This document shows, in pieces, positions 21,880 to 34,100 of a DNA stretch of 64,000 nt. Origin of the DNA: Paraescarpia echinospica (Eukaryota > Annelida > Polychaeta > Sabellida > Siboglinidae); contig CM034537.1 of NCBI GenBank assembly GCA_020002185.1, positions 11,400,157-11,464,156 on the forward strand. Direction: 5' to 3'. Made by a program: the position numbers and the translations under genes. The notes under the pieces are model-generated. The model saw only the letters and a program-made list of their open reading frames with translations, did no database searches and had not been told where the DNA came from. The stretch's first letter is position 1, and every line of letters starts with the position of its first letter.

Positions 21880-23430
21880 CCATAGCAGTCCCTGGAGATA
21901 AACCCCCAGCTGACACAGCCCTAGTCCCTCATTTACCCTACTTCAGACAAGGACAAAAACAAATAAATCAGAAGGAAAGCTGGGCAACCTTCCTTTGGAA
22001 AATATCCAAACTGGGAGCCTCAGCAACACGTGCTGACAAGGAGTTCCACACAGGAATGACCCTTGGGGAAAAAACTAAATTTAAATACATCTGTGCGTGC
22101 AAGAAGCTGACGGAACTTAAGGGAATGATTGGATCTAGTTCTTGATGAGGCAGGGGAGAGGTAGGGTTGGGGGTCGATATCAACATAGTTGTGGATGATC
22201 TTGAAAAGCATGGTCAGTTGTGTCTTGGTGCGTCTTGATGCCAGAGACTCTCACTGTAGATGGTCTAGCATGGATGTTATACTGCTGGTGTTACGATATC
22301 TGTTGGTGATATATCTCGCAGCCTTCCTTTGCACAGCTTCAGCTTTATTTACTTGGTCCTGATGGTGAGGATTCCAGATGACACTACAATATTCAATGTG
22401 GGGTCTTACCAGGGCTTTGTAGACATTAATTTTTGTGTCTTCACTGGCTGACTTCAAATTCCGTTTAAGGAAACCCAGCATGCTATGAGTTTTCTTTGTT
22501 GATCGCTCAGTGTGTCGTTTCCAAGAGAGGTCTCTTTGCAGATCAATGCCTAAGTACTTTAAGCAGGCGGAGACTTCTAAAGTATGGCCCTTAAGTTGGT
22601 AGTTAAAGGACTTGCGTTTCCTAGATCTTGTGCAGGTCATGATGTTACATTTCTGTTGATGAAAATTCATGCCCAATGCTAGGGTGGATAGGTCTTCCTG
22701 GAGAATTTGACAGTCGTCCATAGATCTAATTTCCCTGTAGATGATGCAGTCGTCAGCAAATAGACGAGTGCTGGAGTGAAGGTTGTTAGGTAGATCGTTG
22801 ATAAACAGGAGGAACAGGAGCGGCCCCAAGACCGTGCCCTGAGGTATGCCTCTGATGACAGGGACTTGGTCGGATGATGCTCCATCAACGACTACTTGCT
22901 GAGATCTGTTGGACAGGAATTCAGCGATCCACCTGTAAGTGGATCCCCTGATCCTATAATGATGTAGCTTTAACAGGAGTCGCTGATGAGGTACACGGTC
23001 AAATGCCTTCGAGAAATCTAATATAGCCATGTCCATCTGCTTGCCTCGGTCCAGAATATTTGCTATTTCATGACTTAATGTCAGTAGCTGGGTTTCACAG
23101 CTTCTCTTGGCCCTAAAACCATGTTGGCAGTCAGTGAGGATTTTATGTTCTTCTAGGTGCTTCAATGTATTGCTGACCACAATTTGCTCCTGCAGTTTAC
23201 AGCAGAGACTGGTTAAGGAAACTGGTCTATAGTTGGCGACAGTGTTTCTGTCTCCCTTTTTGAAAATAGCTGTCACGTTAGCATGTTGCCAGTCATCTGG
23301 CACAGATCCTTCTTCCACAGTTCCAGCGACTTATTGTAGATGATGGTGAGCAATGGTGCGATGGCATGAGCACACTCCTTGAGGATTCTTGCCGAGATTC
23401 CAGTCTGCACTGCTGTGGTCGTGTGTTGCC
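21880..23430 (-). mobile_element. LINE with full-length RT domain, 5'-truncated
   Basis: The frame at 23318-22251 encodes 355 residues of a reverse transcriptase with [44 protein letters not shown], an LFADD catalytic box and the thumb motif KYLGIDL. It is followed by the typical EYCSVIWNPH and KAARYI end. A frameshift near 22230 moves the last part (FFPKGHSCVELL, or VIPVWNSLSARV in the other frame) to another frame ending near 21968. At the 5' side another frameshift near 23315 joins to TGISARILKECAHA at about 23400. It resembles the CR1/Jockey group. The catalytic residues look intact, but the element has no endonuclease and is interrupted by frameshifts. Confidence 0.9.
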
Positions 23431-23574
23431 ACACTGTGTGCTTTAAATGAGCAATATAGGTATAGCAGCATATGTTGATGCAAACCAGAATGCTATTTAT
23501 GCCTCAGAAGTGCACTAAAATGCAATATTTAAAAACCTGTACATTCATATAGGACCCAGTGGGTCCAATAATGC

Positions 23575-23735
23575 AGACTAATGTAAAGATTCCTAACTTA
23601 ATGGTATATAACGGCACTGAGGCAGACAGTCCAGCTGACATATCAGAACTATTTTCTGAATTCAGAACCATTTCGAATCTGTCTTTACATTAGTAGATAA
23701 CCTTGTTTATCCAAGTATTCCCTCCTGAATACTGA
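23575..23735 (+). mobile_element. Short LINE fragment related to 28870-29030
   Basis: Nearly the same 150 bases occur in the LINE at 28681-30730 (shared: gaggcagacagtccagctga and the following [10 protein letters not shown] coding stretch). Confidence 0.8.
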
Positions 23736-24075
23736 ATACACTGCCCTCGGCATCTCTCACACACCTCACCGGGAAGCAACAAACTCCGACCGCTGGGAGC
23801 AAGATACAGCGGGTTAGTTTTACAGACAACCACTCTGTGAGTCCACGACAGGTTACACATTTACCCCTGTGTGGGATCTTTTACTTCCCCTAGCATAGAT
23901 AGTTTAGATACCAGACAGAAGGAACAACGGCTTTTATTGTCTCTTCCGAAAGACACAGGCAACGTGAGGTGAACAAAATTGCCTAAGTTTTGAAATGGCG
24001 GTAGGTGGAATCGAACTACTGTCCCCTCAATTGACAATCCGGTACTGTACCATGCGACAACCACTCCCCACTTTT
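23735..24075 (-). mobile_element. SINE with tRNA-like head (second SINE family)
   Basis: On the minus strand the head near 24075-24005 carries a B-box-like AGTTCGATTCC. The body reaches about 23735. A headless copy lies at 52905-53125 (shared motifs GACAGGTTACACATT and TCTTCCGAAAGAC-like). Confidence 0.6.
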
Positions 24076-24297
24076 TAAACCTAAACATGCCTGGGATGAT
24101 GTTGGAACTTGGAAATAACACACTGAGGTATCAAATTTAGGCAAAAATGTAGTTATAATGGCAAAATCAAAGTGGGTCCAGATTCTACCCAAGTGCCTTA
24201 TAAAATACTATTTTGCCATCTAGGTGTAAGCATTCTATGATAACAATATGATGAATGGATGTCATAATTTTGGTGAGTCGTTGACTCTGCTGACATA

Positions 24298-24830
24298 CTT
24301 GGAGTCTAAGTGTCTCTGTGTAGACCTCCTAGCCAGCTCTTTGAGTATTTCTAGATATCTATACCTTGTAGGCAGGTTTTGAAAGTTTCTATCTAGACTT
24401 TCTAAGTAGGTCATCGAGTGTTCCTATAAAGACCCCCAAAGCAGCGTGCAGTGGTGCAGTGGCTAGAGGTTCGGACTCTTGACCGAGAGAACCCGGGTTT
24501 GAATCTTGTGCTGCTGCATCGAACTTTTGGCAAGTTCGTTCACTCTGTTGCTCCAGTTCACTCAGCTGTATGATTGAATACCTGGCTATAGTGGTGGATA
24601 TTTGTACACGAAAAGTCTTCATGGCAGTTCATGCATTAATTGCAGCATGGCTGGATGCTTCCCAGAGAAATCGAGATGGTGTTCAATTGAACAGGTCTGC
24701 CAGGGAGTAAAGTGTAAAGCACTTTGAGCAGTTCTGAGGACTGGATACTGTGCTGCATAAGAAGTTTAAGAACTTACCGTTACTTTACTTTTACTTTAGG
24801 CAGATCTGAGATCTTTGAGTGTTTCACTCA
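24298..24830 (+). repeat. Degenerate 40-bp tandem repeat interrupted by a SINE
   Basis: Units resemble TTTCTATCTAGACTTTCTAA plus a GTCATCGAGTG-like end, at 24298-24440 and again at 24797-24830. The SINE 24441-24799 splits the array. A related array occurs inside the NKIRAS gene at 38700-38830. Confidence 0.65.
24441..24799 (+). mobile_element. Complete tRNA-derived SINE
   Basis: It has a tRNA-like head with A-box-like TGGCTAGAGGT (24460) and B-box-like GGGTTTGAATC (24495). The body is shared with 15600-15815, and the tail repeats TTACTTTACTTTTACTTT. RNA polymerase III transcription is expected for such heads. Confidence 0.75.
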
Positions 24831-25143
24831 AAGAAGCCAATGCCAATTTTTGTTGCATCAACTGGGAAGTCTTGCTGCGTAAGAACAATCGCACAGTACA
24901 CACTTTTTGATAATATGATGACATGTCAGTTTGTCACTATAGGGCATACAAGGCCTGCAAATGGCTAGCCATCTCACAAATTCTCACATCAATATTGTAT
25001 ATTTGTGATTATGTGTACTTTCAATAAAGCTGACCCAATGTTTGCTTGATCCCTGAAGGCTCAAGAGGTATTGATTACTGATTGTTTTGTTATATTAGAA
25101 TGTCTTCTCAGATCATGCACCTCTTTGTTTTCAGGTTATCGTC

Positions 25144-25158
25144 ATGGTGATAGTGTAG
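25144..25158 (+). CDS. Short upstream ORF before NKIRAS
   Basis: ATG GTG ATA GTG TAG encodes four residues and ends 9 bp before the NKIRAS start. An acceptor-like TTTTCAG at 25128-25134 suggests that the coding exon begins at 25135 and that a non-coding exon lies further upstream, so this uORF would be in the mRNA leader. Confidence 0.45.
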   Translation: MVIV

Positions 25159-25167
25159 TTTAGGAAG

Positions 25168-28100
25168 ATGGGGAAGACATGTAAGGTGGTTGTGTGTGGA
25201 CAGGCGGGATCAGGGAAGACAGCCCTTCTACATCAGCTTCTCTACAACAACCATATCCCGGGCTCGGTTAGTCACACTCTTCCAAGTTGGTTACAAGACC
25301 GACCAGAATAATATTAATGTTTCCAGTTACTTGACTGACTGTCAAATGTCATAATCTACCATCTTAACAGGCTAGAATAATGTTTGTGTTTCCAGTTAGT
25401 CGATTGACTGTGTAAAATGTTGTAAGGCCAACTAGAAAAAAATATTTTGTTTTCAATTAATCAAGCGACCCTGTTAAATGTCAAAAGGCAAAACTTACTA
25501 AAGGCAAACTTACTAAAATGTCCCAGTTAAATGTTTCCATTTACTTAACTGAACCAGTAAAATGTCATAGGCCTACCAGAATAATACTTGCGTTTCCTGT
25601 TAAATGACTGTCCGAATTAAATGTAGTAAGCTGGCCCTAGAAGTCCCAACAAAACGTAAAATACATCCAACTACAAGGAACAACACAAATGTGTTTCTCT
25701 CACATTAATTGAATAAATATGAAAACTTGTTTGCAGCATTGACAAATACTGTTCAGTTGTTAATGCTTGAGTTATTTTTATGTATGTGGTACATGATCGT
25801 ATGGCTGGTATAGTGACTTGCCTCTAAAATTATTACCAAGAAAATACTGACATGCCTACCTACTCTAAATTATCCCGCCCCAGGAAAATATAAGAATGTC
25901 CTAACAACCAAAACATTTCTGAGCATGTAACAGGAAGCACTACTAGTATCCTCGGCTGGTACATGTCGTAAGTTATTATTTTCATAATCATATATAGGTG
26001 TTGTCATTTGTGGAGCCACATACATTAGTTTTATCACTGTTCACAAGGGGGTGTTATATTTAAAATGCTACAATGATAGTGTACGCTAAGCTGAAAAGTT
26101 ACATTTTTAATATTATCACCAGCACAATATTGTTGTTATTATTCATTGGACATGTAGATGATACGTAGAGATGACATTGCACAATGTCTGGATCTTTGAA
26201 AGCTGTTATTCTGTTAAAGGGGCCCTGTATAGATTGCGCTATTCCATGGCAGAAGTATTTTGTCGGCCGATGCTTGGCGTCTGTGGCTATTTATAGAACA
26301 GTTTCGTGCAGGCGATATGTTTGTCGTCATCAGTTCTCGGGAACACAAGACAAGCGTGTGCTGAATCTAGTGATTGTGTTGTTGATAAGGATTTGTTTAT
26401 GACATATACTGTTGCAAACTAACAACACTAAATAAATAAATCCTTATCAACAACACAATCACTAGATGCAGCGCACGCTTGTCTTCTGTTCCCAAGAACT
26501 AACGACGACAAACATATCGCCTGCACCAGACTGTTCTATAAATAGCTGTAGATGCCAAGCATCGGCCGACAAAATACTTCTGCCGTGGAATAGCGCAATC
26601 TATACAGTGCCCCTTTAATAAAGGACACTCTGATTTTGTTATTTTGCAGACAATGTTTTCAACACTGGAGGACATTTATGTGGCCTTCATCGACACGGAT
26701 CGGGGCCAAAAGGAAAAGGTTCACTTCTATGACACAGCCGGGCTGGTGTGTTATCACAATTATGATTGGGGAGAGACTAAGACTCTATTATTGTCAAATT
26801 CTTCCTATATACTCCTACCTTTTGAAAATGTTATATATATATATATATTTATATAAATAACAATGATGTAATAATGGTAGGAGATACTATTTCACCCAAG
26901 TGATATACAGTGTATAGTGTAATATTGAAGACTTGACATGAATCTCAACATTTTAATGTCAACATATTAATCCGCCACTTTGAAACATCATAAATGCCTC
27001 TCTCTCCTCTGAGGTGCCGAGGTCCCTCCTACTTGCCTCATTCTGTCTTCATTCACTATTCAGTTCGTTGGACCATTGGCCACTGATCTACCAGTTAGTG
27101 TTGTATTTTAGAAAACACAACACTAGTTACTTAGAGTAATTTACTCTCATGTTTTTCATATGCTACGCTTTTCTGGAGTGCATTTCTCCTACCTGAGAGA
27201 ATTGAGTGGTGATCAGTTCACCAGATGGCGCCAGTGTAGACAAGAGGTTTGCTGCTCCACGGGTGGGTGTAGGTTAGTGACAGTAAGAGGAAGGTCATCT
27301 CTGCACGTCAGATGTCATTGAGGTGGAGTTGCAGTTGATGAATTTAGACACAGAAAGGCAGGAAGACAAAGCTGTGCTGATCTTCTGCTACTCAATTTCT
27401 CATGTTACTTTCCACACCTTTCAGGACCCAGTGAAGCCACAACTTGCCAAGCAGTACCTCAGTTTTGCTGATGTAAGTATTCTTTATCAATGATCATCTC
27501 TTTGAGATATAAGATTATAACAAATCTTATTAATTTAATTTGTACTTCTGGTTACTAGAGTTTAATTTAATTCTATATGTGCACGTCTTCTAAACTAGGC
27601 AATAAAAGATGACGGCAGCATCACTAAATAAAAGTACAGAAGACGCCCAAGATTTGTTTCATAGTAAAGCTTATTGCCTAAAACCTATGTCCTCTTCATG
27701 AATTAATAGCACAAAGAAAAGATACATGATTTCTATTAACCGTCATTTATTTAGTACTAAAATATCTTATGCTAATTAAATGTGTTGCTAACTTCAAACT
27801 TCAAGCACAGTTAGTGTATGAAAAAAATGGGGAATTTATTTAGAAAGGATTGGACAGATTCATGGAAATCGTAACTTACGCAGTTTAAATGATCCATACC
27901 ACCGAAAAGATAGAGTAAAAGAAAGATGTAATTTCCTACTGTTTCAGGTTCTCACATTTATAGCTTCCTTATCAACATGGCCATGGGCCCTTGAATTATG
28001 TTGTGTTATGTGTGCATTTGTGTATAATTGTATAATTATCCTGAAACCGTAAAAAGTTGCCCAGTTTGTATATATATATATGTATGTATATATATATATA

Positions 28101-31100
28101 TGTATATATATATACATACATATATATGTATATATATATATTTGACATTTTATAAATACAAGCTTAGTTTACATGCTAAATATACTTTATTTGGGTGCAC
28201 ACATGTTGGTGCTGGCATGGCTGACTCAGCAGGGATGGATCAAGCATGGCATTAAGGGCCAAAATGGAACCATTTTATAATTGATAAAAATACACCATTA
28301 AACATATAATCAATTCAAAAATAATCTTGAATGCATAAAGAGCCCTTGTGCAGGTGCTAGCTGCTAATGTTGAAAAATCGATTGATTGAATGTGTACAAT
28401 GTATCGAGTGAAAGATAACGCATGCACTCTTACAAGGACATAACCGACCAAAGCAGGAACCCGCAAAACATTTTGTTTACAACTATTGCAAAGCGGACTT
28501 TAGTCAACTAAGACACTTATTGTCTTGTTCCCCGTGGTCATTTCTCACTGACAGGACTGACATTGACGAAATTTGTAATCTATTTTATTTTGGATGCTGC
28601 CATAAACGAATGCATTTCTTATATCTGCATTTGTGGATGTAAAATACCCAGCATGGTATGATAACAATATGATCTGAACCTTGAACGAGAAAGACACCGC
28701 ACACAAAGCATGGGAACGCTCACATTCGTTATCTGATTACCAAGTATTTTCTGAACTACGAACCAGTTTTAAGAAACTTAAAAGAGAAAGGTATTGTGAC
28801 TACATATTGGAAATTGAACAGTCCGTCAAACAAAACACCAAACGTCTATTCAGTTTTGCCAAAAGCAAGCAAACTAATTTAAAGATTCCTGACTCAACGG
28901 TATATAATGAAACTGAGGCAGACAGTCCAGCTGACATAGCAGAACTATTTTCTGAATTCAGAACCATTTCTAATCTGTCTTTACATTAGCAGATAACTTT
29001 GTTTATCAAAGTATTCCCTCCTTTCAATCCGACTCAATGACTAATATCAATGTGTCTTATGATGATGTCATCGGGGTACTAAGAACAACCAACGTAAACA
29101 AAGCATGCGGTCCTAACAATATATCGGGTGTAATCCTTAGGGAATGTGCTGCCGAATTAGCAGGTCCACTAATTGTACTTTTTAATGTCCTTAAACTGTG
29201 GAACTTTTCCAACTTGTTTTAAACGAGCAAATGGTGTTCCTGTGTATAAGAAGGCGGATAAACAAAATGTCTGCAATGACAGACCTATCTCTCTCTTACC
29301 GCTATTTTGCAAAGTTTTTGAGAAAGTGGTATATGACTCATTGTATGAGTGTGTGCGTAACACAATTTCGGGCAGCCAACACGGATTTGTGAGATGTAGA
29401 AATACAGCAACTAACTTACTTGAACATAATTTCTGAATCCATTGACAACAACAAACAAGTTGATTCTGTTTATTTGGACTTCAGTAAAGCCTTTGATTCA
29501 GTGTGCCACCCACAAGCTTAGATCATATGGCTATTCCGGGCAATGCATAGAGTGGTTGCAGTCTTACCTTGTCAACCGAAAACAACGCGTGGTCCTCGAA
29601 CGCAAAGCATCTGACTGGAAGCCAGTGTTGTCTGGTGTACCACAAGGTTCACAAATTGGACCACTTCTGTTTATATTGTATATTAATGATCTCACTAATC
29701 ATGTTGATTCATGTGAAATGTCATTGTATGCTGATGATTCCAAATTGTTTAAAGAAATTACGTCAGTGACTGATTGTCAGTTGGTGCAGAAGGATCTGGA
29801 CAGTGTATGTCTTTGGTGTGAGACATGGCACCTTAAACTTATGTTGAGAAATGCTGCATAATGTCATTCACCAACAAAAAGAAACGTATATCCCATGACT
29901 ACACGATTTTAAGTCAGTCTCTGCCCAAGGTCACTGCTGTCAAAGATCTTGGTATCACATTGACCGACAGTTTGACTTTTAAATTATTAAAATATTAATC
30001 GTAGTGTCTCTAAAGCTTTTAAGATGAGTGGTTTTATTAAGCGTGTTTGCACAACATTTACCAATGTACAGGCTTTGCGATCTTTGTATATAAATCTAAT
30101 GAGAAATCAGTTGGAATATTGCAAGTGTTATCTGGAATCCCTGGCAGTGTACGTTTATTGACAAAATCGAACAAGTTCAAAAATATTAATTAAATATCTA
30201 TTTGACAAATCCAAAATACAGTACTCCTCTGAAAGTTATCCTGCACTTTGCCGTCATTTTAGACTACCTTCCCTTCAACATCGTAGGCAAGTTGCAGATC
30301 TCATCTTTTTGTATAAGTGTGTGCACTCCCAACTAGACTCGTCGTATCTGGTAGGGGCTATCCAATTTCACTGTCCTTCACGATCTCTACGAAACTACAT
30401 CCCTTTTAGAGTTTCCAAGAGCAGAATCAACATTAGAAAACACTGTTTTGAATAGATGTATGACTACTTTCAACACATTGTATTTAAATGATCCAACTTG
30501 TGATGTATTTTCAGCAGCTGAAACATTTAGATCTTCTATTCAAAAACATTTCTATGCGTAATGGATGTTTGCCTGGTATATTTGATGTTGATATTGTGTC
30601 CTTATTGTTCTTATTGTTTTTATTATTCTGTTATTGTTTTATTATTTATATGTATTGTTTCAGTTATCAGTCCTGTTACTGGGTCCACTGGACCTGTTGG
30701 AAACTGAATCAATACAATACATACATTTGACATACACTTATAACGTCTCTTTTTATGATTAAAAATAACTACAGACACTTAAAAGAAATAATTGTAAGTT
30801 ATTTCCACTACCATAAATACGATAATTAGTTTTGTAAAATGGTTACATAGACGTTTGCATGTTCCCTACAGTCTGCTATCTCTGTCCACAGGGATTCATT
30901 CTCATGTATGATGTCACGGATCGTGTGTCGTTCGACTGCATGGACAAACTGAAGAAGGAGATCGACAGAAGCAAAGAGAAGAAGGAGGTGAGATGCTCCC
31001 TTTGTAAGTCAGCCAGGCCAAGGTCACTCTTTGGCAAAAGGTCCAAGAAGTGTCACCTGGGTCAAACGAAATAAAAAAACTCATAATCGGGTAACTTCAT

Positions 31101-34100
31101 TGACCATTACAAGCATATTGTAATGAATTACAGTTACTGTGTGCTTCAGTGCAATTACACTTCATGCAAATGCCATCGTCATCTGGGCCTGTATGTATGT
31201 TGACCGGATAAAGTTAAAACGCGGATAGCCATTATCCACGGATAGCTATTCGCATTTAATTGTGTTCCTATTTCGTATGCACAAGTCATAAATAAGGGTG
31301 TGGATGGCTATCCTGTCGTGTTTAGCCATATAAGGAAGTTATGGCACTGTCAAGGACGTGAGTCAAACGCCAAGCAAAGCATGCTATGTGCCAAGGTAGG
31401 TTAACAGTGTGAGTGATTTATTGTTGAAAAACAACATATTTTACGCAGATATAGCCTTAACTGGTCACCAATGGATAATGTTTTTAGAACTAATATATAA
31501 CAGTGTGCATCGCACCGAGCAACGATGGTTGGAATGACACCTAAATGCAGGGTTGGCATGTTTCTGCCCTCACGGTAGAAACCGTACAGCAGAAATTCTT
31601 TCTGCCCATGCGGCAGAAATAACTTTCTCCCCTAGTTTCTGCCCTTAAACTCCCTAAATAGTCCTATTTTTATACATGTTTATTTTACTGTCAATATCAA
31701 CATTCCTGTTTCCTTCTTACACCAGTACTGTGTCACCTTATGGTGACAGCCCCAACAAGTCATTAAGACACAGACAGCTAGACATTCTTATAAGCTCACC
31801 CAACCACTCTCGCTCTCTCACATTTGTCTACTGCCTTGACTTGCAGAGTGTTGTTGAGCAGCCACTCCTGGGTCACCAGGACCAGCTCAGCGATGCCAGT
31901 CTCTCTGTGTGGAGCACCTAGAGAGTGCAGTGGATGATAATGTGGTCTGTTGACTGTTGGGCCGCACCGCCTTCACAAGTAGTGCTTTCACTAGTCCCTA
32001 ACTGCATATTACCATTACAGTTCATACTAGATCAGTGACTTGCCTATTTTACAAGATAGTAATCATACATCTAACACAATACTTGTATCCACTGTATTAA
32101 AACCAGGGAATCACCGGGGAAATACAAGCACTGAAAGACAGACAAAAATATGTTTTTAAACTAATATACTTGTGCTCATGTGAATGAACTCGTACTTTTA
32201 CTCAGATTGCACATAGGTATAGAAAGATATTGGCAACATATTCTACAAAACAGTCGCACTTTCCTATCAATGGCATGTACTTCCTGGTTGTTGCAATTTC
32301 TCCCCTATTTCAGCCCTGGGCATGGCAGAAATGCCTTTCTCCCCTATTTCAGCCGTGGGCACGGCAGAAATACCTTTCTGCCCGGCAGACAACCAACCCT
32401 GTCTAAATGTTATGATTTTATTTCATACCATTAATCAAATAATGACCTGCACCCTGGACATTCAGTGGACATGTATTCGTGATACCAAGGTTTATTTGCT
32501 GTTGTTTTCGTCTGGCAGCTTTTACCTGTTTACTGACAACATCATAGTTGTAAACTGTTCCGGTGACTACCGGGTACACTGACACTGAGACCAGTAACAC
32601 ATTAAAAGCATTATTATATTTGATTATATCCCTTGATTCCTTCCTCTTGTCGTTGACACATTCATTCTCATTCTCTGACGAAGCTGGACAGTTGTATTTG
32701 AATGTGTGTTCCATCAATGTGTTGGGCGCAGTTACTGGATCTGTGCAATCTGCAGATGCGCTGTGTTTAGATTTATAGATTGCACAAATTCATCAGTTGC
32801 GTCTTTTAAAACTCTGTGATAGTAGTGGAGGAGTAAGCAGGCGATGCTCCGGGTGTCTTGGTGCAGACTGTTCAATGCAGTCAGCAATGCAACCAGCTTT
32901 CATTGTTGACAAATAATGATGCCATTAAAAATAACTTGGTAAAACATTGTCTTTGTCCTGTCTGCTTGGCGCTGATTTGGTAGTTCAGTATGTGTGGTAG
33001 ACTGGTAAATCCCAATCAGTTGTCCTGAAAACTGCCGCTGTCATAATATCGCAGTGTTATGAGCACTTGTAGCAGCGGCGTCAACGATCCAAACCTCGAT
33101 CTCTTTGCGTGTCGTCTGTAATAGTTACGCCTACGACGTCTTGTCATCTACAGCAAAACTTTGTAACTAGTTGTTCGTCTTCAGACGCGTCAAAAAGATG
33201 TCTTCGGTTCTAATTTCTTCATAGCATTCGCCTTTGTCAGTAGCGCTGCAGAACAAGACCAGCCATTTTTATCTGGTGAATAGGCCACTATACGCAGGAA
33301 AACGGGTGCATAACTTTATCCGCGTTTACGCCACCAGATAGTCCTATCCATGCTTTATGCATACCAATTTATTACGTTTATCCACCAGATAGCCATACTC
33401 CAATGCATAATAATAATAATATTTTTTTTTATTTAATATAATGCCAGATCCAATTATAAATTGTTTGTGGCGCTTTACAACATGTAAAACCCAGATAGAG
33501 GTAATAATGATGGCTAAATAAACATGCATTTTCTAAAAGAAATTCTTATAAATTAATATTAGTAAAATACAAATAAATACAGTAATTAAATAAATATACT
33601 AAAATAATGATCTTAGCTACAATTCGATGTAGAAATAAAACATTGCCAATTCATTTAGCTGAATTAATGTACATGTAGGTATAAAATAAATATATAAATG
33701 AGTTAATTAATACATGAGATATAAAACAAATCAATGCAGAGACTAAACTATGCCACACTGGACAAGAACGTGAGTCGAAAAAAAAGAGTCTAAGCGTGCC
33801 TTGAAAGTAGAGAGACAATCAGACGTTTTAATGTCATTAAGCAAAGTGTTCCACATAGTCGCCACGGCGACCGCAAACGAACTGTCCCCAGCTTTGACAT
33901 GAGTCCGCAGGACCGTTAACATGTTATTGTTGGCAGAGCGCAGGGCTCTTGTTGGTTTGTATGGGCATACAAGGTCGCATAAATATTTCGGGATGTCGCC
34001 ATGCACAGCTTTCTATGTAAACACTAATAGCTTAAAGTCGATTCTGTGTGCTATCGGCAATATGGCGCAGGTGAAATGAGCACACACAATAGTGCGGTTT

